Below are positions 1 through 8,600 of a stretch of DNA of 23,052 nt, piece by piece; positions within the stretch are counted from its first letter, which is position 1, and each line of letters begins with the position of its first letter. This DNA comes from Chrysochromulina tobinii (taxonomy: Eukaryota > Haptophyta > Prymnesiales > Chrysochromulinaceae). The notes under the pieces were generated by a model, which worked only from the letters and a program-made list of their open reading frames with translations, did not search any database and had not been told where the DNA came from. Where the stretch lies: assembly GCA_001275005.1 (NCBI GenBank), contig JWZX01001326.1:1-23052 (forward strand), given 5' to 3'. Made by a program: the position numbers and the translations under genes.

Positions 1-620
1 CCCACCGCGATGTAAGCCTGGTCTAGCTTTAGCAGGGACCGGGTTGTCGCGCTCACCAGGCTGCGTTTGTGTAGCTTTGATGAACCGCGGGGTTGTCGCG
101 CCCACCAGGCTGCGTTTGTGTAGCTTTGATGAACCGCAATTCAACGTTTCAACGCGCGACCAGGTTTACCACGAGCTTCCTGTGGTCGTGTGTCCCGTGA
201 ACGTTAACACGACAGACGCGACAACCCGTGTGCTGTGTGTGGGTTAACTTGTGGGTTCTTGTTCAGGCTGTGAACGCGCCCCGGAACGCGCTGACGTTCC
301 TCGACGTGGAACAAGGGTGTGAGCCGGACGTGACCCGGTCCAGGCTACCCCTACCACTCGGGTGTGTGTTCGGCTTTGGTTCCTCCCAGGTGCTCCTCAA
401 AGTCATGAAGCCACTGTGAAGGAGGTAAACAGTCACAACACCACGCACGCACCCCCGGCAACAGTCACGCACGCGTGGAGCAAAACCTCCGGACCCACAC
501 AAGCACGGGACCATCCCCCCCCTCGCCCTCGCAACCCACATATTTGTGTGTCCTGAGGCCTTTGACCTTACACACGTCAGCATCCCTCGTACAGACTGTA
601 TCCCGAATCAAGCGCGCCCC
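1..620. other. Intergenic 3' flank with no supported gene
   Basis: This stretch lies downstream of the minus-strand transferase gene that ends at 621. It holds a 49-bp tandem duplication at 41-137 and otherwise only short open frames with no recognisable domain or convincing start. The tail of a gene entering from the left cannot be excluded, but nothing here supports one. Confidence 0.6.
41..137. repeat. Tandem direct repeat, 2 copies, period 49 bp
   Basis: A 48-bp unit starting GGGTTGTCGCG and ending GATGAACCGC occurs at 41-88 and again at 90-137. I see one mismatch between the copies (T at 52 against C at 101). The near-identity points to a recent tandem duplication. It does not lie in a credible coding region. 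Confidence 0.9.
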
Positions 621-2009
621 TCACCTTTCAACATCTTTCAACAACGTAGTCGCCTCAGTGGCTGCTGCTGGTGCTTGGTTCGTCTGCTCTGCCGACTTCG
701 GGCGCGGCGTCATACACTGGCGGTTTCGTCCTTTCTCAAGGAAGAGGAAGGCGCAGATGATGAAGGGGACGGCGACGACGGCGGCAATGCACGCAATTGC
801 AAGCTCCGCGGGCATCGACGGCGCCAGGCATTCACCTTCCTTGGTGGCGTTGATCAGACTGACAGAGTGCAGCAGGTCGGGCTCCGCTTCCAGACTCAAT
901 CGAAGCATCGCAGCGACGTTCGTGGGAGTTCCCAAGGACGCAGTACAGGGCGTGGGCACCACCTTCGGGATGCACGGCTCGTCGTAGTAATCGTCGAGCT
1001 CGCCCACGCAGTTGCGCTCCTCAGCTCGTAGCTTGACCATGTCGGTGTACTTCCAGGCCTTGGCATTGAGCACAGTTTTGACAGCGCGCTTGCTGTTCAT
1101 GTCCGCATCAACCAGGTAGTGAAATGGGCAACCGATGGCCGTCGACGAGCGCAGGGTCGTCGGGTAGACTTTGGGGTCCAGCTCCTCGCGCGTCAACCGC
1201 CACGCCAGGCCGATGACAAAGTAGCACGACTCGTCGGATTTGTCGCGGTAGCTCCGCTCGTCGCACAAGGAGCCGACAAGGTCGGATCGGTTCAGATTCA
1301 TCGCCCACTGCAGCGAGCCCATGGTCAGCGCATCGCGAAGGTGAGAATGCCAACGGTTGACGAAGGTACTGTTGGCTGCTCCGTAGCGATCCGACGACCC
1401 TGGCGTGCCCCTGGGGGCCGGCCCTGGCGTGGCGATGGCGAATGAAGACATCGTGATAGGCTCATCGGGGCCTACTTCACCCTCAGCCATCGCGAAGCCC
1501 TGCACTGCGGAGCTTGTGGTGTTCACCCAGTGCTCCACGGAGCGAAACGGGAGCATCGTTGCGTCCAAGTACACCCCGCCGTACTTGTTCAGCGCCTCGA
1601 GCCGATACCAGTCGCCCTTGGACTGGTACCCAAGCGGCGCCCCGCTCATCGGGGTGGGTGGAGGAGAGAGCCCGTAATGTAATGCCGCCGTGGAGGATGA
1701 GATGATGCTGAGCGACCAGGTGGGATTGAGTTGCCGCATCCGGGCGAAACACGCGGCCACTATCTCTGGGTATGTTCCATCGCCGCCCACCTCCCAATAG
1801 GTCCATAATCTCTTCGGCACACGTTCGGCACGAGGTCCTAATACTTCCGCATTGTGGTTGAATGGGTATAGTGGGGGGTCGGGAGGGGGCGCGGGCGGGT
1901 ACGCGTATTCTTGAGGCAATAGAGCCAGGTTAGAGGCCGACTGCCATGGCAAGCTGCCTGTCTGCCCCATTTTTTGCTCCCAAATAAGGCAACATGAGTT
2001 TTGCAGCAT
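621..2009 (-). CDS. Capsular-polysaccharide-synthesis-like glycosyltransferase with C-terminal membrane segment
   Basis: A 462-residue protein, probably a Golgi sugar transferase of the GT32-like/Caps_synth clan (PF05704/PF04488). Residues 65-73 (PKRLWTYWE) match the family's opening strand. Residues 131-151 carry the donor-site signature, ending in YGGVYLDAT (143-151). The DAT form is typical of capsular synthesis proteins, where GT32 has DxD. Residues 401-424 are strongly hydrophobic and are followed by a basic, Ala-rich tail of about 38 residues. There is no N-terminal signal peptide, so a single C-terminal helix gives an odd topology; an upstream exon with a signal sequence may be missing. 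Sequons occur at N163, N213 and N387. The start codon lies inside GCATGCATGC (2006-2015); Met14 is an alternative start. The gene is divergent from the Cys-rich protein gene 168 bp away. The family is fairly sure; donor and acceptor are unknown. Confidence 0.82.
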   Translation of the reverse strand: MLQNSCCLIWEQKMGQTGSLPWQSASNLALLPQEYAYPPAPPPDPPLYPFNHNAEVLGPRAERVPKRLWTYWEVGGDGTYPEIVAACFARMRQLNPTWSLSIISSSTAALHYGLSPPPTPMSGAPLGYQSKGDWYRLEALNKYGGVYLDATMLPFRSVEHWVNTTSSAVQGFAMAEGEVGPDEPITMSSFAIATPGPAPRGTPGSSDRYGAANSTFVNRWHSHLRDALTMGSLQWAMNLNRSDLVGSLCDERSYRDKSDESCYFVIGLAWRLTREELDPKVYPTTLRSSTAIGCPFHYLVDADMNSKRAVKTVLNAKAWKYTDMVKLRAEERNCVGELDDYYDEPCIPKVVPTPCTASLGTPTNVAAMLRLSLEAEPDLLHSVSLINATKEGECLAPSMPAELAIACIAAVVAVPFIICAFLFLEKGRNRQCMTPRPKSAEQTNQAPAAATEATTLLKDVER

Positions 2010-2177
2010 GCATGCCTCCGTCTACAGTCGACCGTACCGACGGGAGTAACCTTTGTACTAGCAAGAGGCAGCCATTAACCTACTACCTGCCGGCTTTCAT
2101 TCACGATTGCATTAGATCACACTCTGTGCACAAAAAAGGATGTCGCTCGAAGTCGCCACAAGCATTCCAGGTGTCGC
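2010..2177. promoter_or_regulatory. Short divergent (bidirectional) promoter region
   Basis: These 168 bp separate two divergent start codons, so both upstream control regions must fit here unless there are unseen 5' exons. The interval is less G+C-rich than its flanks. GCATGC palindromes sit at both edges (2006-2015 and 2176-2181), each overlapping a start codon. No clear TATA box is visible. Confidence 0.5.
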
Positions 2178-3206
2178 ATGCCGCCAGCTGCACGATATGG
2201 GACAGTGTCACAGGAGGCCTCCGAGATTACGCTCGCCGACGAGCCCACTGTGGACCTGAGCTCGGGCGGCCTGAAGCGCAAAGCCGACATCCCGTTCGGA
2301 TCTCCAGTTTGGATCGCCGAAACTCTCCAGTCCACGATTGGCAATGCTCAATGGCGTGCGGACACGTTGGCGCAGATTCATCACGAAGTGAATACCGCTC
2401 AATCGAGGGCATCGGCATGGTGGGCGGGTGCCACGCCGGAAGAGCGCGCAAAAGCCGGCGGCGCTTCTGGCGTGATCCTCCTGATCCTACTGTGGCTCTT
2501 TGGCGCCTTTTCCAATTCCGAAGAGTTTGCACAGACCTCGGCGGTGGCGGCGCTGGACGCGAACGCGCTGCGCTTCGTGCAGCTGCCGTGCTTCAGTGGC
2601 TCGTGCAATAATTGGATGTTTCTTGCGGGCATGAGTAACGCGAGCATCTTGTGGACAGATGTCGAGTGCAACGCGATCGCGCGCAAGTTTGGTTGCGGAG
2701 GCTGCAAGAGCCCTGCGGAGGATGCGCTCTATGCACCCTTCGGCGGCTCGGTGCGTGGGCGCGTGACGCTGTGCCCCACTGACACGCCCGCGCCCGGTCG
2801 TATCGAAGTCATGAGCGAGGGCAGTGCACTCGGCCGCGGCACATACACCGCCATCGGGTCGCCCTCGTACGGGCCGGAGCAGCTACGTCTAAGCAAGTTG
2901 CCGTGCTGGGCGTCGGCGCTGTGCGATATCTACTTGCTCGAGAGCGACTCTCACAACTTTCTGAGCTCCGACGTTGCGTGCAACTACTGGTCGGCTCACC
3001 TCGGGTGCGCACCCCGCTGCAAGACGGCGGCCGAAGTGACCGCTGATGTGCGCCTGCAAGCGTTCACGACGCACCTGCCGCCTGGCAGGCCCAAGACGGG
3101 GCGTGTGACGGCGTGCAGCAGCAACCGCACTGTCGGTATGTCGGCCACCTCGGATGGGATCACGTACACGCTGCATCGCGAGACCTTCTGGTCGCGGGAA
3201 TCGTGA
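2178..3206 (+). CDS. Single-pass membrane protein with two Cys-rich repeats
   Basis: A 342-residue protein of unrecognised family. Residues 1-93 are hydrophilic, 96-112 form one membrane helix (GVILLILLWLFGA core), and the rest is probably lumenal or extracellular. That part holds two copies of a domain of about 105 residues. Copy 1 has Cys138, 143, 164, 173, 176 and 199; copy 2 has Cys243, 249, 268, 277, 281 and 313. Both share the pattern LPC...C...DV.CN...GC..C...GRVT.C, so disulfide-bonded domains are likely. Sequons are at N154 and N316. The orientation suggests a type II Golgi or surface protein. Copy 2 stops soon after its last Cys. Frame +1 downstream stays open with G/C-rich third codon positions to 3459, so a frameshift or small intron may hide a further C-terminus. 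The function is unknown. Confidence 0.75.
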   Translation: MPPAARYGTVSQEASEITLADEPTVDLSSGGLKRKADIPFGSPVWIAETLQSTIGNAQWRADTLAQIHHEVNTAQSRASAWWAGATPEERAKAGGASGVILLILLWLFGAFSNSEEFAQTSAVAALDANALRFVQLPCFSGSCNNWMFLAGMSNASILWTDVECNAIARKFGCGGCKSPAEDALYAPFGGSVRGRVTLCPTDTPAPGRIEVMSEGSALGRGTYTAIGSPSYGPEQLRLSKLPCWASALCDIYLLESDSHNFLSSDVACNYWSAHLGCAPRCKTAAEVTADVRLQAFTTHLPPGRPKTGRVTACSSNRTVGMSATSDGITYTLHRETFWSRES

Positions 3207-3507
3207 TTCTGAGGTCGTGGCGAGAGCTAGTGCTGCGCGTGCGGAGCGGCGCCGCGCGGCGTGCTGGCGGCGGGGCCGCCCGCCTCTGCCGGCCGCGGGT
3301 CACGTTGCTCGTTGGTCGTGCAGCCTGAACGTGGAGGCCACTGTGTCGACAGTGGAGTGCGGTCACGGCCGTCATCGGTTTTCCTGGACGACGGTGTTGG
3401 AGCCGTCCTTTGAGACGCGGTGCGCGGTGGAGACAGTGGTGCTGAGGCCTGAGCGCTGAGGTGAGCCGCGGCCCGCGGGGGGACCGCGACGAAACTGACT
3501 GAACACC

Positions 3508-3515
3508 TATAAAAA
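3508..3515 (+). promoter_or_regulatory. Orphan TATA-box-like element
   Basis: TATAAAAA stands out in G+C-rich surroundings and is oriented for plus-strand transcription. No convincing plus-strand protein follows. About 20 bp downstream begins a 9-bp inverted repeat, so a short non-coding transcript is one possibility. Confidence 0.35.
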
Positions 3516-3533
3516 TGGTGTGCGACAAAACGT

Positions 3534-3590
3534 ATTGCGAGTATATTGATCGTCGACGACGTAACGGGCCGCGCCATACCAACTCGCAAT
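3534..3590. repeat. 9-bp perfect inverted repeat, 39-nt loop
   Basis: ATTGCGAGT at 3534-3542 is the exact reverse complement of ACTCGCAAT at 3582-3590. The loop contains the palindrome CGTCGACG (3551-3558). It could be a stem-loop in a transcript started from the TATA element at 3508, or chance. Confidence 0.5.
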
Positions 3591-3972
3591 TATGCGACGG
3601 CGGGAGCGATACCGTCCGGTCGCGGGCGGGGGACCCACGCCATGCGGGGACCGCCGCGGTCGCCGACCGTGCGTGTGAAGGTGTCGATCCGGATGCGACG
3701 CATGATGCGACGCCGGGGGGCGAAGCGAGTCGCAGTCGACCGGACTTGATACGGGGCGGCAGCTCTGTGCTTTCCCTCTCGTCGAGCACCGATGTGCGTC
3801 ATAGCCACACACACCAGTGCGGCTTCGAAGTGCGGCTTGGGCTGCGTGCGGGTCCACCATGGCCCTTTGCTCCGAGGCCTCCGGGTCCGCGCTGACTGCC
3901 CGTTAACTGCCCGCAGCATTACAATCGTGACCCGAAGTTGGATGTCGGTGTCAGGTGGCACCGTCGATGGTA

Positions 3973-5562
3973 TCAGCTCCAATCGCTCCAACCTCCAGGT
4001 GCCCCCTTGGGCGCATCCGCCCTGCGCGCGGCGAGGCGCGCCGCTAGAGGAGCTGAGGCGCTCCCGTCTGCGGCGGGCGCCTTGGTGACCAGCGGCGCAC
4101 TCGAGACGAGGCGAGGCTGCTGCGTCACTGGCTGCAGGGCCGAAGACATGAGTTCGTGCAGCGCGTGGTCGTCCGCCCATGCTGGCTGCTGGTGCTGGTG
4201 CTGGTGCTGGTGCTGCGGCCACGTCTGCTCCTGCAGGTACTCTGGCCGCTTGCGGTCCTCTTTCTTCATGCGCTCGCGCCGCATGAACTGTGCAAATTCA
4301 TGGTCGCGATCCTCCCGCGTTGGCGCGCGGACCAGCTCGATCGTCGCAAAGTCATACCGCGCCGCCGCGCGCTTTGCCGCCTGTGCAAATAGGGCGTCAC
4401 CCCTTGCTTTTTGACGGTCGATGTCATCCGCGCGCAGTGCCGCCTGCGCAAAAACAGCATCCTGCCTGCGGGCTTGCTCCCTTTCGTCAGCCTGCCGCCG
4501 CCCAGCTCGAGCCACCACCGAGTCTGCCCGCTGCGAGCGGCGCGCCTCCTCCTCCTCCTTCTGCGCTGCCAACTCAGCGCGTCGTTGCGCTGCTCGCTCC
4601 TTGGCAGCTTCCTTCAAACGAGCCTCCGCCGCCAGCCGCGCCACCTCCGCCTGCTCGGCCGCGTGTCGCTTCTTTTCCTCGGCCGCAGCTCGCTCCTTCT
4701 CAGCTGCGTCCGCGTCGTTCGCTTGCTCCGCGCGCGCCGCCGCCGCCTCCCGGCGCCTCGCCGCCGCCGCCTGTGCTGCGCGCCTCGCCGCGTGCGCCTG
4801 CCGCCGCGCTTCGTCCGCCGCACTACGCTCCGCCTCGTGCTGCATCCTCTCCTCGTCCGCTTGGCGCTTGCGCTCCACCTCCTTCTCCTTGAGCCGCGCG
4901 TACATCTGGTCCACCTCCTTCAAGCGCTCCTGCTCGAGCTTCGCCTTCTCCGTCGCCGCCAGCTGCAAGCGCAGCTTGGCTGCTCCAGCCGCCAGCCTCG
5001 CCACCTCCTTCTCGCGCTCCGTCGCCTCATCATCCGCCGGACGGGCTGCGCTGCGGCTCGCGCTGCTCTCTCGCCGGCGCGCTCGCTGCACTGAGGGTTT
5101 GGACTCATCATCATGCGCCGCCTTAGGCGCCGCAAGCGTGCCCTGGGCCGCCTTAAGGAGCCGGGCCTCCTTTTCATCTGCGCTCTCGAGCCAGGTGGCC
5201 TCCAAGGCTTTGGCCAGCGCATCACGCCGAGACAGGGTTTCATTACCACGTGGCGTCCCAGCGTCCTTGGCCAGTGGTTCACGCCGAGGCAGGCTCTCTA
5301 ACCGTGGCATATCGGCTTCCTTGCGCGGAGGGCGTGGCTTCACAGCTTTGAGGACCTCTTTTGGCGGAGGCGCCGGCAAATCCGACATCAGTTGCGCTGC
5401 GAGCTCGTTGCCCTTCTTGTCCGAGGCGTGCAGCGCGCGCAGTGCTGCGATCTTCTCGGCGAGCTCATCGTCGTCGTCATCGTCCATCGTCATCTTGGCC
5501 GGACAACGCGGGGAAGCAGCCATCGGCGGTTGGACGACCTTGCCCATCTCGGCGCGATTCAT
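3973..5562 (-). CDS. Long charged coiled-coil protein, unknown function
   Basis: A 529-residue protein without a recognised enzyme domain. It has an acidic run (DDDDDDE) near residue 27, then a disordered basic section with related motifs such as SLPRREPLAKDAG and TLSRRDALAKALEA. From about 165 to 440 it is an Ala/Glu/Arg/Lys-rich helix with coiled-coil character. Two related DA(V/L)FAQAA(L/K)RA motifs close the coil. A HQHQHQHQQ tract encoded by a hexanucleotide microsatellite and an Ala/Pro-rich tail follow. The composition resembles MAP7- or caldesmon-like cytoskeletal proteins, but that similarity is weak evidence. It starts 137 bp from the divergent SDR-like giant gene, so the two may be co-expressed. 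A long Ser/Ala/Arg frame on the opposite strand is the usual shadow of such repetitive codons. Confidence 0.72.
   Translation of the reverse strand: MNRAEMGKVVQPPMAASPRCPAKMTMDDDDDDELAEKIAALRALHASDKKGNELAAQLMSDLPAPPPKEVLKAVKPRPPRKEADMPRLESLPRREPLAKDAGTPRGNETLSRRDALAKALEATWLESADEKEARLLKAAQGTLAAPKAAHDDESKPSVQRARRRESSASRSAARPADDEATEREKEVARLAAGAAKLRLQLAATEKAKLEQERLKEVDQMYARLKEKEVERKRQADEERMQHEAERSAADEARRQAHAARRAAQAAAARRREAAAARAEQANDADAAEKERAAAEEKKRHAAEQAEVARLAAEARLKEAAKERAAQRRAELAAQKEEEEARRSQRADSVVARAGRRQADEREQARRQDAVFAQAALRADDIDRQKARGDALFAQAAKRAAARYDFATIELVRAPTREDRDHEFAQFMRRERMKKEDRKRPEYLQEQTWPQHQHQHQHQQPAWADDHALHELMSSALQPVTQQPRLVSSAPLVTKAPAADGSASAPLAARLAARRADAPKGAPGGWSDWS
4186..4216. repeat. 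Hexanucleotide microsatellite (CTGGTG)n inside the coiled-coil gene
   Basis: Repeated CTGGTG units on the plus strand encode the alternating His-Gln tract of the minus-strand coiled-coil protein. The unit length preserves frame, so length variation would change only the number of HQ pairs. Confidence 0.85.
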
Positions 5563-5699
5563 AAAGAATCACATGTATCGTGAGACAGTATGCTGACACG
5601 GCACGTCTTCGGTGTACGAACAAATTTTCGCAACCTGTCCGTCTCTGTGGGAATTTTGGATCTATTCGGAAGCGTTCGGCCTCTTCGAGCGCCCGAGCT
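5563..5699. promoter_or_regulatory. Short divergent (bidirectional) promoter region
   Basis: These 137 bp separate the start of the coiled-coil gene (minus strand) from the first ATG of the SDR-like gene. The region is clearly more A+T-rich than the flanking coding DNA (for example AACAAATTTTCGCAA). No strict TATA box is seen. The plus frame upstream of 5700 is open from a GTG, but without an ATG it is unlikely to be translated. Confidence 0.5.
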
Positions 5700-8600
5700 A
5701 TGGCCGACCCGGCAGGCGGCCCGGCGCTCCTCTCGGGGCGCCGCTACCTGCTGACGTACGCGGCGGATAGTGCCTCGGGCCTCGGGCTCGCTCGCTTGCT
5801 GCTGCATCGTGGCGCGGACGTCATCATTACGGGCGCGACCCAGGAGAGCGCCAAGGCGGCCGCCGCCCTGCTGAATCAGGAGGCATCGAGCAGCACGGCA
5901 GCGATGGGCACGGTCGAAGGGCTGGCGCTCGACCCCTACAACTTGGAGTCGGCTCGCCGCTTCGTGGCCGACTTCAAGCAACGCAAGCTGCCGCTGCATG
6001 CAATCGTGCATGGAGCCATCGAAGAGGCCGGAAGCAAGAGCCATTTGCCCGTGGACTTCCCGTCCGGCGCTGACCGCGCGCTCACGGCCAACCACCTGAG
6101 CGCCTTCTTGCTCACGCAGCTTCTGCTCCCGCTGCTCATCAAGAGCGGCGCCGCGCGCATCGTGCTCAGCTCCGACGCATCGCACGCCTCGGGCGACTGC
6201 GCGCGGCTGCGAGCCCTCTTCGCCAACGGCGAGGTGCGCCGGGCGCACACGCCGTCCATGGCGGAGGCGGTGGGCATGGCGGCGACGGGCGCGGGAATTG
6301 GCGCGGTATGGCACTCGCTCACGAGCGAGGATGCGCGCCGCTCACTGCAGGCGGCCGCCGATGCGAAGCTTGGCTGCCTTCTGCATGCGGTGGAGCTGCA
6401 CCGGAGGCTGAGCAAGCACAAGCTCACCCCGCGCAAGGTGCGCGTGGTGGCGGTGCTGCAGCCAGAGGCGCTGCTCGACGCACTCACGCTGGAGCTGCCC
6501 GAGCACCTTCTCCTCTACGCGCCGAGCGCCGCCGCAAGCGCCGCCGGTGCCGCGAGCGGTGGAGCGGCCCAAACGGACAGTTCGGGTTTGGTGCATGCAT
6601 CGGGTTTGGAGCATGCGAGTGCGGCGGCGCGTGACGCGGCCCTCGCGGCGGAGGCGTGGACGGCGACGATGGAGGTGTGCGCGCAGCCGAGGCCACTCTC
6701 TCCCGAAGAGCAAGCGCTCACGGACGCGGAGGCTGCCGAGGTGGCGCGCGTCAAAGCCGAGGCGGCGGCCGCAGCCGCGGCCGAGGCAGCCACAAAGGCG
6801 GCCCTGCCGCCGACCCCGCGCACTCTCACACGCGAGCGATTGCTCCTGCGGGCAGAGGAGGATAAAAAGAAGCGTGCGAGAGAGGCCAAGGAGGCGAAGA
6901 AGGGCGGCAGCAAGCGCGGTAAGACTACTGAGAAAGGCACGACCGGTGGCAAGAATGGGGCCGCTGCCGCCGCCGCACTGGCCGCCGCAGTTCCGGCCGC
7001 CGCGGCGCCGGCGACGAGGCGGTCGGCGAAGCCGGTGGGCATGGCTGCGAACACGAAGGCGCAAGTGAAACTCGGCTGCGAGGGGCCGCCGCCTGGCGTC
7101 GTGCCCAGCGATGGCGGCCAGTTTTGGGTCGACCCTCTCGAATGCCTCAGCCGCCTGCCTGACAACCCCTTCGTGCAGCTCACTCCGCCGAAAGACGTGC
7201 CGCCGCCGGTCGAGCTGCCGCCACCCAGCCCGCCCAAGCCGTTTAGCCCGCTCGCCAGCATGGCCGACACCGACGCCAGCGATGCCGCCTACTACGCGGC
7301 GACAGCGGCTGCCGCCAAAGCGGCTGCGGCAATGGCCGTTGGGGGCAACGGCCTGGGCGGCTTTGTCAAGCTCGGCGACTTTGGCAGCGTGGCGCGGGCC
7401 GCTGTGGCCATCCAGGGCAGCGCGCCAGCACCGCCGGCGCCGTCACCGCCGCTCGACGACGACGACGAGACAGACGTGGGCGTGGCCGAGGACGTGGACG
7501 AGTCCGGCTCCGAGGCGCAATCTCCCGAACAGCTGCGCGCAAAGCTACGCAGTGCTATCCGCGACGTCGGCGACGCCACGCGTACGGCGGGGCGTGGCGT
7601 CTCGTTCTCGGCGGACGATGTGGAGGCCACCTCCGCTGAGGAGGCTGGCAGCCTGCTCACGGATTCGGATCGCGCGCCGTCGGACCTCGCGCCGTCGGAG
7701 CTCGCGAGTGACCTGCGCCGGGCGACGAAGGCGATGAAGGGCTTCCAGTCATCGCGTGCCGAGGAAGAGCGGCGCAACGCCTCGATGCGTGTGCTCGCCG
7801 TCCTCCAGAATGCGCGCACCCTCGTCAACCAGTGGAACTTGCTCGCCGAGAACACGACCGGCGGCGGCTACATATGCCCCCCCCGGACGCGCTGGTGCGC
7901 GGTGTTCGCCAGGATGAGCAAGGCTTCGCCAAAGTGCACAAGTCCATCCAGCAGCTCGAGGCGATGCTCCTTGCCGATCCGCAGCATGCGCAGGCGCGAG
8001 CCCTGCGGCGGCAGCTGCAAGCCATCGTCAAGGCCGATCACGACCGCGCCGTCGTCTACGCGATGAACGCAGCCAAGTCCGTGCACGAACGCAAGCGCTT
8101 CGACGCGTACATGATCGTGCGCGTCGCCCCTCTGCTGGGCCGGCGCTGCTTCGTGCCCGTCGAGGTGGTCAACGTGCCCGTGACTGCGCAGGCCGAGCTC
8201 CTCAAGGGACCACTTGGCGGCAAATCGATGGAAGGCGTGGTGCTCAAATCCGCGGGGGGGGGGCGTCGTGTGGGTCTACATCTTTGCGGAGCTGATGCCG
8301 TTCCGGCTATGGATGGCGGACGTTCAGGGCTGGCTCTCGCGCGAGGATAAGGAGGAGCTGGGTCTTGTGCATAGGGATCTGACGCCCTACCTCGCGCAGG
8401 GCGCCCTCGATGAGAAGAACGGCTGGTTGCCGCCCGCGCCACTGCCCGACCTCGTGCAGCAGGCAAATGATGCCGGCGCGCCGAGTGACGAAACGCCGGC
8501 GCCTCCGCCCAACCGCGCTCTCGCGCCGTACTGGGCGTCAGTCGCGTGCGCGCAGCCGCCGCTCGTACGTTCCGGCTGCGGACTCAAGACTGGCGAGGTG

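Larger units (their letters stand above)
3207..3972. other. Convergent intergenic region; possible lost 3' coding segment
   Basis: This lies between the 3' ends of the Cys-rich protein gene (+) and the coiled-coil gene (-). About 3231-3459 is very G+C-rich, and frame +1 there is open to a TGA at 3457-3459 with coding-like third positions. It may be a displaced C-terminus of the Cys-rich protein. From 3500 onward there is a TATA-like element and a 9-bp inverted repeat but no credible protein. Several open frames of 60-210 residues on both strands are Arg/Pro-rich and look like composition artefacts. Confidence 0.5.

Noticed and set aside
3590-4222. 210-codon minus-strand frame beginning with an Ala-Pro repeat
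   Set aside because: Its start comes from the microsatellite read in another frame of the coiled-coil gene, and the rest is Arg-rich without a domain.
4421-5596. 391-codon plus-strand open frame opposite the coiled-coil gene
   Set aside because: It is Ser/Ala/Arg-rich with no domain and is the complement of repetitive Glu/Ala/Arg codons. The minus-strand frame has an ATG at a divergent promoter and a coherent coiled coil.
5580-5699. N-terminal extension of the SDR-like giant protein from 5580
   Set aside because: It begins with GTG, lies in A+T-rich promoter-like DNA, and the first ATG (5700) already gives a complete first strand of the fold.
6342-7270. Long minus-strand frames opposite the SDR-like gene
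   Set aside because: Arg- or Ala/Ser-rich shadows of G+C-rich coding DNA, without domains or plausible starts.
7850-7900. An intron as the cause of the frame change near the C8 run
   Set aside because: No GT-AG pair with sensible spacing exists here that restores the frame, while a one-base change in the run does so exactly.
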